Below, one piece after another: positions 8,782 through 17,750 of a stretch of 64,000 nt of DNA. A program made the position numbers and the translations under genes. How positions within the stretch are numbered: position 1 is the first letter of the stretch; each line of letters starts with the position of its first letter. Source of the DNA: Leisingera caerulea DSM 24564 (GTDB taxonomy: Bacteria > Pseudomonadota > Alphaproteobacteria > Rhodobacterales > Rhodobacteraceae). The notes below the pieces were generated by a model that was not told the origin of the DNA, searched no databases, and saw nothing but the letters and a program-made list of their open reading frames with translations. Location of the stretch: the NCBI RefSeq assembly GCF_000473325.1, contig NZ_KI421513.1:859217-923216 (forward strand). The letters run 5' to 3'.

Positions 8782-9555
8782 TCAGCTGTCCTTGTTCTTG
8801 CGGCCGCGGATATTGCCGCGCACGGCCTTGACCAGAATCGGCATTGCCGCCAGCACGCACAAGCCCAGGATCGGCCCGATCACGTGCGGCTCCCACAGCA
8901 GGCTCAGGTCCGGATCCTCGCCGCGGTCAAAAACAGAGCCGACGCCCACCCCGATCCAGGTAAAGACGATGGCGCCCGGAATGATGCCCGCCGCTGTGGT
9001 CCACAGGAAGTTGCGGAACTTGACCCCCACCAGCGCCGGCAGCAGGTTGGCCACAAAAAACGGCACCGCCGGCACCAGCCGCAACAGCAGCAGAACCTCA
9101 ATCTCATTTTCCCGCAGCGCCTGCTTCAGCATCTGCACCCGGCCCTCGGCCGCTTCGATCTTGGCCGTCAGCATCGCCCCGAGCCCCATGCGCGCGGCCA
9201 GAAAGATGCCCGCCGCGCCGATGGTGGCAGAGATCACGTTGAACACCGTGCCCGCAGCCAGCCCGAACAGAAAGCCGCCGGTCACCGAGGCCACCGCCGC
9301 ACCGGGCAGCGAAAACACCACGATGACAATATAAAGCCCCATGAACAGCGCCACCAGACCCAGGTAATTCTGATCCCGGAACGCCATCAGCGCCTCGCGG
9401 TTGTCGCGCAGCGTGTCAAACGTCAGATAATCCTTCAGCGCCACCGCCCCGATCAGCGCCACAGCCGCCACCGCAATCAGCGGCAGGTGGCGGGCCAGGC
9501 CGGGCTTTGATCCAGCTTGCGGGTCGGAATTCGGGGTCTCGGTCATATCGCTCAT
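8782..9555 (-). CDS. VTT/DedA-like (SNARE-associated, TVP38/TMEM64) membrane protein
   Basis: 257 residues with a first helix near 22-40 and a central VTT core. The hallmarks are the FSLPGAAVASVTGGFLFG stretch and the re-entrant LLLLRLVPAVPFFVANLLPAL segment. Family members are inner-membrane proteins linked to lipid scrambling and envelope homeostasis. It is the first gene of a three-gene operon with a flavin reductase and a histidine kinase; fused or neighbouring VTT-oxidoreductase pairs are a known association. I chose ATG 9555 over longer frames; ATG 9546 is also possible. Confidence 0.8.
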   Translation of the reverse strand: MSDMTETPNSDPQAGSKPGLARHLPLIAVAAVALIGAVALKDYLTFDTLRDNREALMAFRDQNYLGLVALFMGLYIVIVVFSLPGAAVASVTGGFLFGLAAGTVFNVISATIGAAGIFLAARMGLGAMLTAKIEAAEGRVQMLKQALRENEIEVLLLLRLVPAVPFFVANLLPALVGVKFRNFLWTTAAGIIPGAIVFTWIGVGVGSVFDRGEDPDLSLLWEPHVIGPILGLCVLAAMPILVKAVRGNIRGRKNKDS

Positions 9556-9776
9556 CGGTCCGTGGCTGCTGCAGGGTTTGTTGCTACGTGTTAAATGGCC
9601 CCGGCGCGAGGCCAAGCAGCCCCGCTTCACAGGTGCTTGAACACAGATCCGGATTTCGTGAGCTTTGTGGCAGAATCACTGGCCCCATGTTACAGCCGCG
9701 GCGTCCGGACCGGCCGTTGCGGGGCAGTTTTTGGCAGAAATGTTGCATATTGCCCGGAAAAGGCGGCCTGCAGGGT

Positions 9777-9805
9777 TTGACTTGGCCGTCATTCCCTCCT
9801 AAAGA
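9777..9805 (+). promoter_or_regulatory. Probable rpmH promoter
   Basis: TTGACT (9777-9782), a 17-base spacer and TAAAGA (9800-9805) form a good sigma70-type promoter about 70 bases upstream of rpmH. The 319-base spacer 9556-9874 that holds it contains no gene I can support. Confidence 0.6.
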
Positions 9806-9874
9806 CCGGGCTTCGAGATAGACCCCGGGCGGGCGATTCCGCGCACCCGACGAAAAAATGTGGAGACCGGAGCG

Positions 9875-10009
9875 ATGAAACGCACCTATCAGCCTTCGAA
9901 CCTGGTTCGCAAACGCCGCCACGGCTTCCGTGCGCGCATGGCCACCAAGGCAGGCCGCAAGATCCTGAACGCACGCCGCGCCCGCGGCCGTAAAGAACTG
10001 AGCGCATAA
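9875..10009 (+). CDS. rpmH: 50S ribosomal protein L34
   Basis: A 44-residue, very basic protein that begins [18 protein letters not shown] and continues through [18 protein letters not shown], the near-invariant L34 sequence. It binds 23S rRNA in the large subunit. GGAGA at 9862-9866 lies eight bases before the ATG. It directly precedes rnpA, as in almost all bacteria. Confidence 0.98.
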   Translation: MKRTYQPSNLVRKRRHGFRARMATKAGRKILNARRARGRKELSA

Positions 10010-10032
10010 GCTCAGTTCCCGTTCTGACGGAC

Positions 10033-10458
10033 ATGACACCGCCGGAGGCCCCCAAGGACGGCAACGCTGCCCGCGGGGACACGCCTCCGGCGGTGTCCGT
10101 TTGCGCATCGGATGCACCCAAGCTTGAGGTCATGGCCAAGCGCCGTGACTTCCTCGCCTGCGCCCGCCCCCCTGCCTGCAAGCAGGGCACCAAGGGCATG
10201 ATGGTGCAGGGCCGGAACCGCCAGGATGATGGCGGCATCCGCATGGGCTTCACCTGCTCCAAAAAAGTCGGCAATGCGGTCGCCCGCAACCGCGCCAAGC
10301 GCAGATTGCGCGAGGCCGCGCGGATGATTCTGCCCGCACACGGCCGTCCCGGCTGGGATTACGTTCTGATCGGCCGCGCCGCAGAGACCGCCCAGCGCCC
10401 GTTCGAGGAGCTGAAGCGCGACCTGATCTATGCGCTGAAGAAAATTCACGGCCAGTAG
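10033..10458 (+). CDS. rnpA: Ribonuclease P protein component
   Basis: 141 residues. The conserved core begins at about residue 35 with AKRRDFLA and contains the RNA-binding RNR signature (SKKVGNAVARNRAKRRLREAAR). The protein binds the RNase P RNA and aids 5' processing of pre-tRNA. Residues 1-33 are an extension beyond the E. coli form, as seen in related Rhodobacteraceae. It follows rpmH by 23 bases and precedes yidD in the standard order. Confidence 0.95.
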   Translation: MTPPEAPKDGNAARGDTPPAVSVCASDAPKLEVMAKRRDFLACARPPACKQGTKGMMVQGRNRQDDGGIRMGFTCSKKVGNAVARNRAKRRLREAARMILPAHGRPGWDYVLIGRAAETAQRPFEELKRDLIYALKKIHGQ

Positions 10459-10493
10459 CGCACGCAGCCCCCTCGCCTTACTGAGCCACTCTT

Positions 10494-10547
10494 GTCCGGC
10501 CGGCAGGCCGGACAGCGCCCGGCCCTCCCTGCGGGAGGGCGCTGTCC
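10494..10547. repeat. Dispersed double-hairpin element, copy 1
   Basis: Two mutually exclusive hairpins share bases. GTCCGGCC/GGCCGGAC (10494-10513) has a four-base loop. A longer stem pairs GGACAGCG with CGCTGTCC and CCCTCCC with GGGAGGG (10510-10547). It lies between rnpA and yidD. The same plan recurs at 19160-19239 and 45273-45323. No T-run follows. Confidence 0.6.
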
Positions 10548-10585
10548 TCATTGCCTTACCGCATTCCTGCCCCTATCTATCCGCC

Positions 10586-10816
10586 ATGACCCCTCTGGCC
10601 CATATCCTTGCACTCCCCGTGCGCGCTTACCGGCTGCTGTTCAGCCCCTGGGTCGGCTTCAATTGCCGGTACCAGCCCACCTGCTCGGCCTACGCACTGG
10701 AATCGCTGGAGAAACACGGCGCCATCAAGGGCGCCTGGCTCACCATCCGCCGCATCGGCCGCTGCCACCCTTTCGGCGGCGACGGTTATGACCCGGTGCC
10801 GGACAAGAAAGACTAA
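10586..10816 (+). CDS. yidD: Membrane protein insertion efficiency factor YidD
   Basis: 76 residues with the family core: an amphipathic N-terminus (ILALPVRAYRLLFSPWVG), the CRYQPTCSAYALESLEKHGA block and the C-terminal RCHPFGGDGYDPVP. It is a small inner-membrane-associated protein that helps YidC-dependent insertion. It sits in the usual place after rnpA, although yidC itself comes about 3.3 kb later. Confidence 0.95.
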   Translation: MTPLAHILALPVRAYRLLFSPWVGFNCRYQPTCSAYALESLEKHGAIKGAWLTIRRIGRCHPFGGDGYDPVPDKKD

Positions 10817-10818
10817 GC

Positions 10819-11355
10819 TCACGTCCTCCGGTTCAGCCCGCGCGCGATGGTGTCGATGATCATCCACATCAGGATGATGAACGGCAGGAACGCCATCATC
10901 GGATCGCCCGCCGCCTTCCCGGCTTTGGCCGCCTTCAGCAGCGTGCCCACACCCTTGGGCGGCTGGCTGATATAGCTCTCCAGCTCGCGTGAAGCCTTGA
11001 CCAGGATTCCGTAATCCTTGTCCGGCTTCTTCTGCATCAGCTTCAGCGCCCCGGCGAGCCGCCCCAGCACGTTGTTCAGCTCATTCACAACGCTGTCCAG
11101 CCAGGTCACCCCGTCCTGCACATCCATGGGCAGCTCGCCAAAGAACGGCGCGTTCTGCAGCTTGGTAACCTGCGACTGCTTCTTCATGAAGGCCGTGACT
11201 TTCTGCGCCGCGGCCTTGCCCTTGGCGGGCGTCATCGCCCCCTTCTCGAACTGCTTGACCACGCCGCGCAGCTCTTTCTCCAGCCCCTTCAGGCCGGTCT
11301 CCGCCTCGCCCACGGCCTTGCGGACAATCCGCGCCTCCTTGCTGTCTTCGCTCAT
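10819..11355 (-). CDS. Hypothetical protein with C-terminal membrane anchor
   Basis: 178 residues of unrecognised family. The N-terminal two-thirds are charged and helical, with probable coiled-coil stretches (KAVGEAETGLKGLEKELRG and around 85-115). A hydrophobic segment near the end (MMAFLPFIILMWMIIDTIA) would anchor it in the membrane. ATG 11355 has GAGG eight bases upstream. It is convergent with yidD, two bases apart, and divergent from ttcA. I do not assign a function. Confidence 0.7.
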   Translation of the reverse strand: MSEDSKEARIVRKAVGEAETGLKGLEKELRGVVKQFEKGAMTPAKGKAAAQKVTAFMKKQSQVTKLQNAPFFGELPMDVQDGVTWLDSVVNELNNVLGRLAGALKLMQKKPDKDYGILVKASRELESYISQPPKGVGTLLKAAKAGKAAGDPMMAFLPFIILMWMIIDTIARGLNRRT

Positions 11356-11475
11356 CAAATGCCCTCACTGATCAAATCGCCTTACCGCGCCAGCTTAGCG
11401 CGCATTGCCGCCGCCCCCTAGCGTTGCACACCTTTTTTCCTTGGCAAAACGCCCGTCCTCGGCTAGGGCGCGCCC

Positions 11476-12363
11476 ATGCTTGATGATGACCTGGACGAAA
11501 TCCATCCGCTGTTTGCCGGCGCCCCCGCGACCACTGAGTTCAAGAAGCTCAGGAAGCGCATTGTGCGCCATGCACGTGAAGCGATCGACCAATACGGCAT
11601 GGTCGAGCGCCGCGAGGACGGCAGCACACCCAAGTGGCTGGTCTGCCTGTCGGGCGGCAAGGACAGCTATACCCTGCTGGCAGTTCTGTATGAGCTGAAA
11701 TGGCGCGGCCTCTTGCCCGTGGATCTGCTGGCCTGCAACCTGGACCAGGGCCAGCCGGGCTTTCCGGCCACGGTGCTGCCGGAGTTCCTGGAAAAAATGG
11801 GCGTGCCGCACCGGATCGAGTATCAGGACACCTACTCCATCGTTGTCGACAAGGTGCCGCAGGGGCGGACCTATTGCGCCCTGTGCTCGCGCCTGCGCCG
11901 CGGCAACCTCTACCGCATCGCGCGCGAGGAAGGCTGCTCAGCAGTGGTGCTAGGCCATCACCGCGACGACATCCTGGAAACCTTCTTCATGAACCTGTTC
12001 CACGGCGGCCGCCTCGCGACCATGCCGCCCAAGCTGGTCAACGAGGAAGGCGATCTGTTCGTGTTCCGCCCGCTCGCCCATGTGTCCGAGGCCGACTGCG
12101 AGAAATTTGCCCGCTCCATGAATTACCCGATCATCCCCTGCGACCTCTGCGGCAGCCAGGACGGGCTTCAGCGCCAGCAGGTCAAGCAGATCCTGGACCA
12201 GTGGGAATCAAACTCGCCCGGACGCCGCCAGGTGATGTTCCGGGCGCTGATGAACGCGCGGCCCTCGCATCTTCTGGACCCGAAATTGTTCGACTTTGCC
12301 GGTCTGGAGCTGAAGAATTCCGACGCTGAGCCGGAAAATACTGCAATTCCTATGCTGCGTTAA
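11476..12363 (+). CDS. ttcA: tRNA 2-thiocytidine biosynthesis protein TtcA
   Basis: 295 residues. The ATP-pyrophosphatase PP-loop SGGKDS is at 59-64. Two CxxC-type pairs ([10 protein letters not shown] and PCDLCGSQ) supply the cysteines that bind the iron-sulfur cluster. The enzyme thiolates C32 of certain tRNAs in the cytoplasm. [18 protein letters not shown] is the second family signature. It is divergent from the small hypothetical gene. The leader before ATG 11476 is short with no strong ribosome site. Confidence 0.93.
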   Translation: MLDDDLDEIHPLFAGAPATTEFKKLRKRIVRHAREAIDQYGMVERREDGSTPKWLVCLSGGKDSYTLLAVLYELKWRGLLPVDLLACNLDQGQPGFPATVLPEFLEKMGVPHRIEYQDTYSIVVDKVPQGRTYCALCSRLRRGNLYRIAREEGCSAVVLGHHRDDILETFFMNLFHGGRLATMPPKLVNEEGDLFVFRPLAHVSEADCEKFARSMNYPIIPCDLCGSQDGLQRQQVKQILDQWESNSPGRRQVMFRALMNARPSHLLDPKLFDFAGLELKNSDAEPENTAIPMLR

Positions 12364-12429
12364 CTCCCGGGTTAGAACAGCGCCTTAGTCTCGTGCCGGA
12401 ACGACTGGCAGCAGACAAAGGGTCTGAGA

Positions 12430-13974
12430 ATGACAAACACGGGTTCAGGTCTCCTGGCACGGCTCCGGCAAACCCTTGCCCCCGCACTTTTCGGGCCGCC
12501 CGTGCTCGCGTTCCTGCCCGCGCTGACGCTGGCCACCTACTGGCTTGGTGGCGAGGCGGCGCTGCTGTCGGTGGCGCTTGGCCTGCCGGTGCTGATCGCC
12601 GCAACCGGCGGGTTCAGCAAACTGGGCGGCCGCGGCCGCCCCCGCGACAGCATCACCGGCATGATCCTGCGCGACGGGTTTGAGGAGGAGACGGCACGGA
12701 TCTACGGCGAATGCGCCGACTCCGACCTGCGGTCGGCCGTCTTCATCGTCGACCTGGACGACTTCAAGGAGCTTGCCGACCGGCACGGCCAGGAAGCCGG
12801 CGACCGGATCATGCAGCATTGCGGCGCGCAGATCGCCTCCGCCCTGCGCCAGAACGATGTCGTGGCCCGGCTCGGCGACAGCCGGTTTGCCATCTGTCTG
12901 GCCCCTACCCTGCAGCTGGACCTGGAACTGTGCATCCAGCTGGCGGGCCGGATTCAATCCGCCGCTGAGGAACCGGTGCCGCTGGACGGCACCACGATCT
13001 ACATGACCTCCTCCATCGGCTTCTGCCAGCGCAACCGGGCCCCGGGAAAAACCAGCGCCGAATGGACCGCGGCCGCCATCGCCGCCCTGGCCGAGGCGCA
13101 AAGCAACGGCCCCGGCGGAATCCGCGCCTATTCGGCGGATATGTCGGGCCGCGGCAACTCCCGCTCCAACCTGCGCGACGAAGCCGCAGCGGCGCTGGAA
13201 TCCGGCCAGATCCAGGCCTGGTTCCAGCCGCAAATCTGCACCGACACCGGCCGGGTTTCGGGCTTCGAGGCACTGGCGCGCTGGTCGCATCCGGTGCAGG
13301 GGCTGATCCCGCCCTCCACCTTCCTGCCCGCGCTGGAAGAGGCCGGGCTGATGGACCGGCTCAGCCAGGTGATGCTTTACAACGCCCTTGTGGCGGTCAA
13401 GGCCTGGGACGCGGCCGGCGTGAGCGTGCCCCGCGTCGGCGTGAATTTCGCCACCCAGGAGCTGCGCAACCCCGGGCTGGCCGGGCGCATCAAATGGGAA
13501 CTGGAGCGGTTTGAGCTGCCCGCTGACCGCCTCTGTGTCGAGATCCTGGAAACCGTGATGACCGATCAGCCCGATGATGTGGTCACCCGCAACATCCTCG
13601 CGCTCAGCGAACTGGGCTGCCACATCGACCTTGATGACTTCGGCACCGGCCATGCCTCGATCGCCGCGGTGCGCCGCTTCAACATCTCCCGCATCAAGAT
13701 CGACCGTTCCTTTGTGATGAAGGCGGATCAGGACCCGGAACAGCAGAAACTGATCTCCGCTATCCTGACCATGGCAGAGCGGCTGGACCTTGAAACCCTG
13801 GCCGAAGGGGTGGAAACCGCGGGCGAGCACGCGCTGCTGGCGCAGCTGGGCTGCGGCCACGTGCAGGGCTTCGGCATCGGCCGCCCGATGCCGTTTGAGC
13901 AGACGCTGGACTGGATCGCCGCCCATGAGGCGAAACTGCAGAACACGCCTGTGATTGGCCGCCAGACCCCGTGA
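12430..13974 (+). CDS. GGDEF/EAL protein with degenerate GGDEF and apparently intact EAL
   Basis: 514 residues: two membrane segments at about 20-60, a GGDEF-like domain (80-240) and an EAL domain (255-500). The GGDEF signature has become RLGDSRFAI, so cyclase activity is unlikely. EAL hallmarks are present: GFEALARW, a glutamate in EILET, LDDFGTG, KIDRSF and LAEGVET. It is therefore probably a c-di-GMP phosphodiesterase anchored in the inner membrane, with the GGDEF part possibly regulatory through GTP. It follows ttcA closely but belongs to no obvious pathway with it. Confidence 0.9.
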   Translation: MTNTGSGLLARLRQTLAPALFGPPVLAFLPALTLATYWLGGEAALLSVALGLPVLIAATGGFSKLGGRGRPRDSITGMILRDGFEEETARIYGECADSDLRSAVFIVDLDDFKELADRHGQEAGDRIMQHCGAQIASALRQNDVVARLGDSRFAICLAPTLQLDLELCIQLAGRIQSAAEEPVPLDGTTIYMTSSIGFCQRNRAPGKTSAEWTAAAIAALAEAQSNGPGGIRAYSADMSGRGNSRSNLRDEAAAALESGQIQAWFQPQICTDTGRVSGFEALARWSHPVQGLIPPSTFLPALEEAGLMDRLSQVMLYNALVAVKAWDAAGVSVPRVGVNFATQELRNPGLAGRIKWELERFELPADRLCVEILETVMTDQPDDVVTRNILALSELGCHIDLDDFGTGHASIAAVRRFNISRIKIDRSFVMKADQDPEQQKLISAILTMAERLDLETLAEGVETAGEHALLAQLGCGHVQGFGIGRPMPFEQTLDWIAAHEAKLQNTPVIGRQTP

Positions 13975-14108
13975 CCCGCTCAATTCCGGGCAATTAATAC
14001 CGCGCCGGGGCGCTCTGCCGCCCCGGCGCGGCCCGATTCTGCTTGACCTTTGCGGCCCACCTCTGTTGAACCCCACGTGTCCTTCCCTACACGAGGTGGC
14101 AGTCCCCA

Positions 14109-15914
14109 ATGGACGATCAGAACAAAAATCTAATTCTCGCAACCGTACTCAGCTTTCTGGTGATCCTCGGGTGGTATACCTTCTTCCCGCCCCCGGAGCC
14201 GGAGCAGGCGCCTGAAACCGCGGTCAGCGAAACCGCCCCCGCAGGCGATACCGCACTGGCGCCCAGCGCCGCGGCTGAGGCCGTGGACGGCAGCGCCCCG
14301 GAACAGGCCGAGGCCCCGCAGGCCGCGCGTCTGGCCATCGACACGCCGCGGGTGACCGGCAGCATCTCGCTGCAGGGCGGCCGGATCGACGATCTGTCGC
14401 TGAAGGACTACCGCGAGACGCTGGACGAGAATTCCCCGATCGTCAAACTGCTGAAGCCGGTGGGCGAGGCCGAGGCCTATTACGCGCTTTACGGCTGGGC
14501 CCCGGGCGCCGGCCTGTCGCTGGATCAGGTGCCGGGCGCCAACACCGTCTGGAGCGCCGAGGCAGATGCCACCCTGACCCCGGACAGCCCCGTCACCCTG
14601 ACCTGGGACAACGGCAACGGCCTGACCTTCAGCCGCACCATCTCGGTCGACGAGGATTACATGTTCTCGGTCACCCAGTCGGTTGCCAACGCCTCCGGCG
14701 GCACCGTGTCGCTGGCGCCCTACGGCACCCTGGCCCGCCACGGCCAGCCCGCCGACCTGAAGAACTTCTTCATCCTGCACGAAGGCCTGGTCGGCATGTC
14801 CGACGGCGAGCTGGCCGAGATCGACTATGACGACATGGCCGATTTCGAGCCCGACGCGCGCGACGGCTCCAAGGCAGAAATCCGCCAGGTCGCCGAGAAC
14901 GGCTGGATCGGCTTTACTGACCATTACTGGATGTCGACCCTGGTCCCCGAGCCGGGTCAGGCCTTCCGCTCGATCGCCAAATTCGACGAGCGCCGCGAGA
15001 TCTACCAGACCGACATCGTGCTGCCGACCGTGACCGTCGCTGACGGCCAGTCGTCCGAAGTCACCACCCAGCTGTTTGCCGGCGCCAAGGAATGGGAAAC
15101 CATCCGCGGCTACCAGAAGGCAGGCATCCAGGGCTTCCTGGACGTGATCGACTGGGGCTGGTTCTTCTTCCTGACCAAGCCGATGTTCTGGCTGCTGCAC
15201 AATCTGAACGTCCTGATCGGCAACATGGGCTGGGCGATCATCGGCCTCACCGTGGTGATCAAGATCCTGGTGTTCCCGCTGGCCTATAAATCCTACGCCT
15301 CCATGGCCAAGATGAAAGAGCTTCAGCCGGAGATGGAGAAGCTCAAGGAGCGCGCCGGCGACGACCGCCAGAAGATGCAGAAGGAGATGATGGAGCTCTA
15401 CAAGCGGGAGAAGGTGAACCCCGCCGCGGGCTGCCTGCCGATTCTGATTCAGATCCCGATCTTCTTCTCGCTCTACAAGGTGATCTTCGTCACCCTGGAG
15501 CTGCGCCACGCGCCCTTCTTCGGCCCCTTCCAGGACCTCAGCGCGCCGGATCCGACCTCGATCTTCAACCTGTTCGGCCTGCTGCCCTTTGCGGCCCCGG
15601 CTCCGGAAAGCATCCTGGCGCTGGTCTTCATCGGCATCCTGCCGATCCTGCTGGGCGTCTCGATGTGGCTGCAGCAAAAGCTGAACCCGGCGCCCACCGA
15701 CCCGACCCAGCAGATGATCTTTGCCTGGATGCCCTGGGTGTTCATGTTCATGCTCGGCGGCTTCGCCTCCGGCCTGGTGGTCTACTGGATCGCCAACAAC
15801 ACGATCACCTTCACCCAGCAGTATCTGATCATGCGCAGCCACGGTTATAAGCCGGACGTGTTCGGCAACATCAAGTCGAGCTTCAAGAAGAAGCCGAAGG
15901 CTGAGAACGAATGA
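14109..15914 (+). CDS. yidC: Membrane protein insertase YidC
   Basis: 601 residues, normal for a Gram-negative YidC. TM1 is at 7-25, a low-complexity linker runs to about 75, and a large periplasmic beta domain extends to about 335. A five-helix insertase core follows, with the charged cytoplasmic loop (MKELQPEMEKLKERAGDDRQK) and NPAAGCLPILIQIPIFFSLY. It inserts inner-membrane proteins alone or with SecYEG. GAGGTGG lies upstream of ATG 14109. The stop overlaps the MOSC gene by four bases (ATGA). Confidence 0.96.
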   Translation: MDDQNKNLILATVLSFLVILGWYTFFPPPEPEQAPETAVSETAPAGDTALAPSAAAEAVDGSAPEQAEAPQAARLAIDTPRVTGSISLQGGRIDDLSLKDYRETLDENSPIVKLLKPVGEAEAYYALYGWAPGAGLSLDQVPGANTVWSAEADATLTPDSPVTLTWDNGNGLTFSRTISVDEDYMFSVTQSVANASGGTVSLAPYGTLARHGQPADLKNFFILHEGLVGMSDGELAEIDYDDMADFEPDARDGSKAEIRQVAENGWIGFTDHYWMSTLVPEPGQAFRSIAKFDERREIYQTDIVLPTVTVADGQSSEVTTQLFAGAKEWETIRGYQKAGIQGFLDVIDWGWFFFLTKPMFWLLHNLNVLIGNMGWAIIGLTVVIKILVFPLAYKSYASMAKMKELQPEMEKLKERAGDDRQKMQKEMMELYKREKVNPAAGCLPILIQIPIFFSLYKVIFVTLELRHAPFFGPFQDLSAPDPTSIFNLFGLLPFAAPAPESILALVFIGILPILLGVSMWLQQKLNPAPTDPTQQMIFAWMPWVFMFMLGGFASGLVVYWIANNTITFTQQYLIMRSHGYKPDVFGNIKSSFKKKPKAENE

Positions 15915-16663
15915 CCTGCAAGGTCACAAATATCTGGCGCCACCCGCTCAAATCCCACGGGCGGGAGGCACTGGAATCCGTAACTCTGAGCGCCGGGCAG
16001 ACCATGCCCGGCGATCGCGTTTGGGCGGTCGCGCATGAGGCGTCATCGGCGGATGGCTCCGAATGGGTGCCCTGCACCAATTTCACCCGCGGCTCAAAGG
16101 CGCCGCAGCTGATGGCCGTCAATGCCAAGCTGGACGAAGCCACCGGCCAGCTGACGCTGAGCCACCCGGACCGTCCCGACCTGACGTTTGATCCGGACGC
16201 CGCTGAGGACCTGACCCGTTTCCTGGACTGGGAAAAGCCGCTGCTGCCTGCAAACCGGGCCGGGTCTTCCCATATCGTCCGGGTGCCGGGCCGCGGCATG
16301 ACCGATAGCGATTTCCCCTCGGTCACGCTGTGCAACCTGGCCTCCCACCGCGCGGTGGAGCAAGCCATCGGGCATAAGCTGTCGCCGCTGCGCTGGCGCG
16401 GCAACATCTGGTTCGATCTGGGCGAGGCCTGGGCCGAAAACGAATGGATCGGCCGCGAGGTGCAGATCGGCGAGGCGGTCCTTGCCGTGCGCGAGCGGGT
16501 GGTGCGCTGCCTGGCGACCACCGCCAACCCCGAAACCGGCGAACGCGACGCCGACACGCTGAAAACCCTGAAAGACAACTGGGGCCATCAGGACTTCTCG
16601 GTCTACGCCGAGGTGGTCCGCGGCGGCCCTGTCCGCATCGGCGATGCGGTGAAGGTACTGTGA
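15911..16663 (+). CDS. MOSC domain-containing protein
   Basis: 250 residues. The N-terminal beta-barrel part (TNIWRHPLKS, GDRVWAVAHE) and the MOSC core with a conserved cysteine in RERVVRCLATTANPETGERD resemble the molybdenum-cofactor sulfurase C-terminal family. Such proteins handle sulfur transfer to, or reduction with, a molybdenum cofactor; the substrate is not readable. It is translationally coupled to yidC (ATGA overlap) and to engB (TGATG overlap), an arrangement common in Rhodobacteraceae. Confidence 0.88.
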   Translation: MTCKVTNIWRHPLKSHGREALESVTLSAGQTMPGDRVWAVAHEASSADGSEWVPCTNFTRGSKAPQLMAVNAKLDEATGQLTLSHPDRPDLTFDPDAAEDLTRFLDWEKPLLPANRAGSSHIVRVPGRGMTDSDFPSVTLCNLASHRAVEQAIGHKLSPLRWRGNIWFDLGEAWAENEWIGREVQIGEAVLAVRERVVRCLATTANPETGERDADTLKTLKDNWGHQDFSVYAEVVRGGPVRIGDAVKVL

Positions 16664-17310
16664 TGCAGATGCAATTCCCCCTGGCCGAGGCGCCGGACGA
16701 ACTTTCCCTGGAAAAAGGCCGCAAGCTGTTTGCGGGCGAGACCGAGTTCCTCAAGGGCGTGGTCGCAATGAGCGGCCTGCCCGGTGCCGACCGGATGGAG
16801 GTCTGCTTTGCCGGCCGCTCCAACGTCGGCAAGTCGAGCCTGATCAACGCGCTGACCGGCACCAAGGGCATCGCGCGCGCTTCCAACACCCCGGGCCGCA
16901 CGCAGGAGATCAACTTCTTCACCCAAGGGCCGGAGCTCTATCTGGTCGACCTGCCCGGCTATGGCTATGCCAACGCGCCGCTGGCGGTGGTGGAGAAATG
17001 GCAGAAGCTGCTGAAGCAATACCTGTCCGGCCGCCAGAACCTGCGCCGCGCCTTTGTGCTGATCGACAGCCGCCATGGCGTCAAGAAGGTGGACGAGGAC
17101 ATCATGAAGCTGCTGGACAGCTCCGCCGTCACCTTCCAATGCGTGATGACCAAGGCTGACAAGGTCAAGGAAAAGGACCGTGCCAAGGTGCTGGAGCAGG
17201 TCCGCGGCGCGCTGGCCAAACACCCTGCGGCCTATCCGGAAATCGTGCTGACCTCCTCTGAAAAGGGCGACGGCATCCCGACCCTCAGGTCGATCATCGC
17301 CAGCCTCTGA
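16663..17310 (+). CDS. engB: Ribosome biogenesis GTP-binding protein EngB/YsxC (YihA)
   Basis: 215 residues with G1 GRSNVGKS at 51-58, G3 DLPGYG and G4 TKAD. This GTPase aids assembly of the 50S subunit. The frame is open far upstream inside the MOSC gene; the real start is ATG 16663, overlapping the MOSC stop as TGATG. It shares an operon with yidC and the MOSC gene. Confidence 0.95.
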   Translation: MQMQFPLAEAPDELSLEKGRKLFAGETEFLKGVVAMSGLPGADRMEVCFAGRSNVGKSSLINALTGTKGIARASNTPGRTQEINFFTQGPELYLVDLPGYGYANAPLAVVEKWQKLLKQYLSGRQNLRRAFVLIDSRHGVKKVDEDIMKLLDSSAVTFQCVMTKADKVKEKDRAKVLEQVRGALAKHPAAYPEIVLTSSEKGDGIPTLRSIIASL

Positions 17311-17313
17311 TCC

Positions 17314-17679
17314 ATGCTTGCCCGCCTTGCCTCTTATCTGGTTGTGATCGCCCTGGCCGTGGCCGGGCTGATCCCCTCCGGATGGATGCCGGGCACGGCG
17401 CAGGACGGCAAGGTGCTGCTGGTGATCTGTACCGGCCATGGCATGGTGGAAACCTGGGTCGATCTGGACAGCGGCGAACCCCATGCGCCCGCCGAGCAGA
17501 TGGAGGACCGCAGCTGTCCTTTTGCGGCCCTTGGCGCAGTGGCGCTGCTGCCGGACAGCCTGATAGACCTGAACCTGGACACACCTCTCAGCGACCGCTG
17601 GTCGCGCGAGGCCTTTACCCATCACACAGCCGGCTTCCACTGGCGCTATGATGCCCGCGGCCCGCCCGCACTCTCCTGA
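17314..17679 (+). CDS. DUF2946-like small secreted or membrane protein
   Basis: 121 residues. A hydrophobic N-terminus (RLASYLVVIALAVAGLIPSGW) acts as a signal or anchor. The family-like pair ICTGHG and CPFA follows. Members are found beside heme, iron or copper handling genes in proteobacteria and are thought to be exported. It starts three bases after engB and precedes a PepSY membrane protein, so metal or heme handling is plausible but inferred. Confidence 0.65.
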   Translation: MLARLASYLVVIALAVAGLIPSGWMPGTAQDGKVLLVICTGHGMVETWVDLDSGEPHAPAEQMEDRSCPFAALGAVALLPDSLIDLNLDTPLSDRWSREAFTHHTAGFHWRYDARGPPALS

Positions 17680-17750
17680 TTTTCTGAACACTTCTGACAT
17701 TACCGCCGGCGCCCCGCGCGCCCGGCCCCGTTCCGATATGGAGAGACCCA

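Noticed and set aside
9584..10551. Minus-strand frames across rpmH and rnpA
   Set aside because: Antisense shadows of well-supported housekeeping genes.
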